DNA from: Nissolia schottii
Lineage: Eukaryota > Streptophyta > Magnoliopsida > Fabales > Fabaceae
Assembly: GCA_003254905.1 (NCBI GenBank)
Contig: QANU01100624.1
Location: 376,180-440,179, forward strand
Direction: 5' to 3'
Length of the DNA stretch: 64,000 nt
Shown: positions 62,441 through 64,000 of the stretch, one piece after another
Layout: the number at the start of each line of letters is the position of its first letter
Position numbering within the stretch: position 1 is the first letter of the stretch
Made by a program: the position numbers and the translations under genes
The notes under the pieces: generated by a model
Told to the model about the DNA's origin: nothing
The model's input: only the letters and a program-made list of their open reading frames with translations
Databases searched by the model: none

Positions 62441-64000
62441 GAGTTGATGTCTTGGACTGATGTAGAAATGTTGCTAAGAACATAATTAAAAGAGAAATCA
62501 TTTTCAAGAACACAAGAAACTATGCTACGAAAAAAATGTTTTAGGAAACAAAGAAAATATATAAAAGAGAAAATAATATACTATTATTTCCTTATTTATT
62601 TTACCCAACAATTATTTTCTTTTCACTCGTCTAGACCAAAAAAAAAAATCATTAATTCTCATTTCCTCTCCTCTAATTTTTCTCTTTATGATAATAATAA
62701 TCATCACTTTAATACAATATTACCATTGTTGGATTCCTCCCTATAAAAATAACAAGATCATTGACATGTGGACCCAAAAACAAAATCCATGACATCATTT
62801 TAGAAGCATCTCCAATATTGGTGATCTCATTTGAGGTTCCAATTTTGGCCCTAGTAATTATAATATAAGCATTACCTACTTAACACATCACAAAACGTGA
62901 ACGTAGATCAAATTATGACTCTTATCTCCATAAACAAATTTTGGTGCTACATAAAATTCCCTTCACATGATTTTTGCAGCCCTATAAAGCTACCATCGGT
63001 TGGTCACAAATTGGAATTGAGTCCACTTTTAGTGAGGCCCAACCCCCTGCCTTAGCCCACTTGGACTAGGGCCAAAATGCCACACATTACAAAAGCCCAC
63101 ACAGCCTTTGTTTAAGCTCACATGTAGCTTTTTTATTAAAAGAAATACCAATTTTTTTTCTTTTTTTATTATAGGTGGACTAAGACGAGCCCATACAACC
63201 AATCATTGACTCCCACTTAATTTTTTTTTTAATTTTTTCCCGTTTAAAATGGGTTAACCCTTGCCTAGACCTACCTCTAATTCATTGAAATTTAATATAA
63301 GATATTCAGAAGAAAGAGATCAACCTAGTAAACATGTAACTGCACTTACCCAATGTAGAGAAGTATGGCCTCATAAAATCAGAGAAAGCTATGACCTCGC
63401 ATCTTTCATTAGTTCTCGCATTACATATGACTTGTATATGCTTACTAAGCCTTAGATACACTTTCATGAGGAAAAAATTCTAATGTAATCTCAAAGGAAG
63501 AAAAAAATAACATTCTGTTCAATTCACCATTTAACATTAAAGAGAGTACCACTTTCTTAAGCCTTATTGTTAATTAAAAAGTGTTACTTTTTTCTTTCTT
63601 CAAGATCACCTAAGAATTTCTCTCCGATGAAATTGTATATAAAGCTCCAAGTATATAAGCTATAAGTAATGTGAAAACTTAAGAAAGTTGGGAGGTCAAA
63701 GCTTTCTCTAATTGCTTTCATGAGATCATACATTTTTACATTGGGTAGGTGAAGATCCACGAGTACAAGATTGATCTTGTTCTTAATATATCTTATTAAA
63801 TTTAAAAGTGTTACATGTGGGTTGAGGCAAGGGCAAGCCTTGAATGTGTCCTCGTATCTTGTCCCTCAACCAAACACTGCCTTGAATATGCAAGTGTCTC
63901 AATCTGAATGATGAGATATGGCATAATGTCATCAATCCCACGTTATACTAAAGCATCCTGTGTATCAATTCATCTTCTTCAGAGAAATGGAACCTTTGTT
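62441..64000. other. Gene-free right end of the window
   Basis: AT-rich sequence without a supported gene. Part of 62600-62690 (inverted GAGAAAAATTAGAGGAGAGG) is related to the possible MITE at 12534-12890. Around 63030-63110 several GGCCCA/GCCCAC words occur without an adjacent gene in the window; a promoter for a gene beyond the window cannot be excluded. Confidence 0.45.

Overview
The window is nuclear DNA of a flowering plant, most likely a eudicot and plausibly a legume. The evidence is an AT-rich background, plant gene families with many GT-AG introns, and dense small foldback elements, hAT remnants, LINEs and tRNA-derived SINEs. The species cannot be fixed from the sequence alone. Six intact protein-coding genes can be built exon by exon with every reading phase closing: NAA10 N-alpha-acetyltransferase (+, 1357-2934), an AVT1-type vacuolar amino-acid transporter (+, 14374-21403), a chloroplast thioredoxin-like WCRKC protein (+, 25424-28280), a Pumilio RNA-binding protein of the APUM4 type (-, 35642-30145), an OTU-domain deubiquitinase (-, 44874-39912) and a long ABCG24/28-type ABC transporter (+, 53245-60461).

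Layout: 1-14 kb holds NAA10 and then a gene desert with LINE, hAT and foldback remains. 14-21 kb is the transporter; its introns contain a SINE-like piece, hairpin elements and a U12-type AT-AC intron. 21-25 kb is gene-free and carries an old gag-like retroelement fossil. 25-46 kb is a gene-dense block of WCRKC, Pumilio and OTU. Upstream of both Pumilio and OTU lies a broken, inverted partial copy of that gene. The Pumilio copy is itself a scrambled inverted repeat able to fold into a hairpin. 46-53 kb is AT-rich and holds two SINEs and a 0.4-kb duplication joined at a single ambiguous base. 53-60 kb is the ABC transporter. 60-62.4 kb has a 5'-truncated LINE with recognisable target-site duplications beside a second LINE piece in the opposite direction. 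The end is gene-free.

The six genes are housekeeping or transport genes and do not form one pathway. From memory of the Arabidopsis map, WCRKC2 (At5g04260) and OTU9 (At5g04250) are neighbours, so the WCRKC-OTU linkage here may be conserved microsynteny with Pumilio lying between them.

The items most worth a second look are the Pumilio-derived inverted repeat (candidate small-RNA locus), the AT-AC intron with near-perfect U12 signals, the parallel inverted OTU fragment, the nested hAT-in-foldback insertion, and the single-N positions that look like assembly joins, one of them at the first membrane segment of the ABC transporter.
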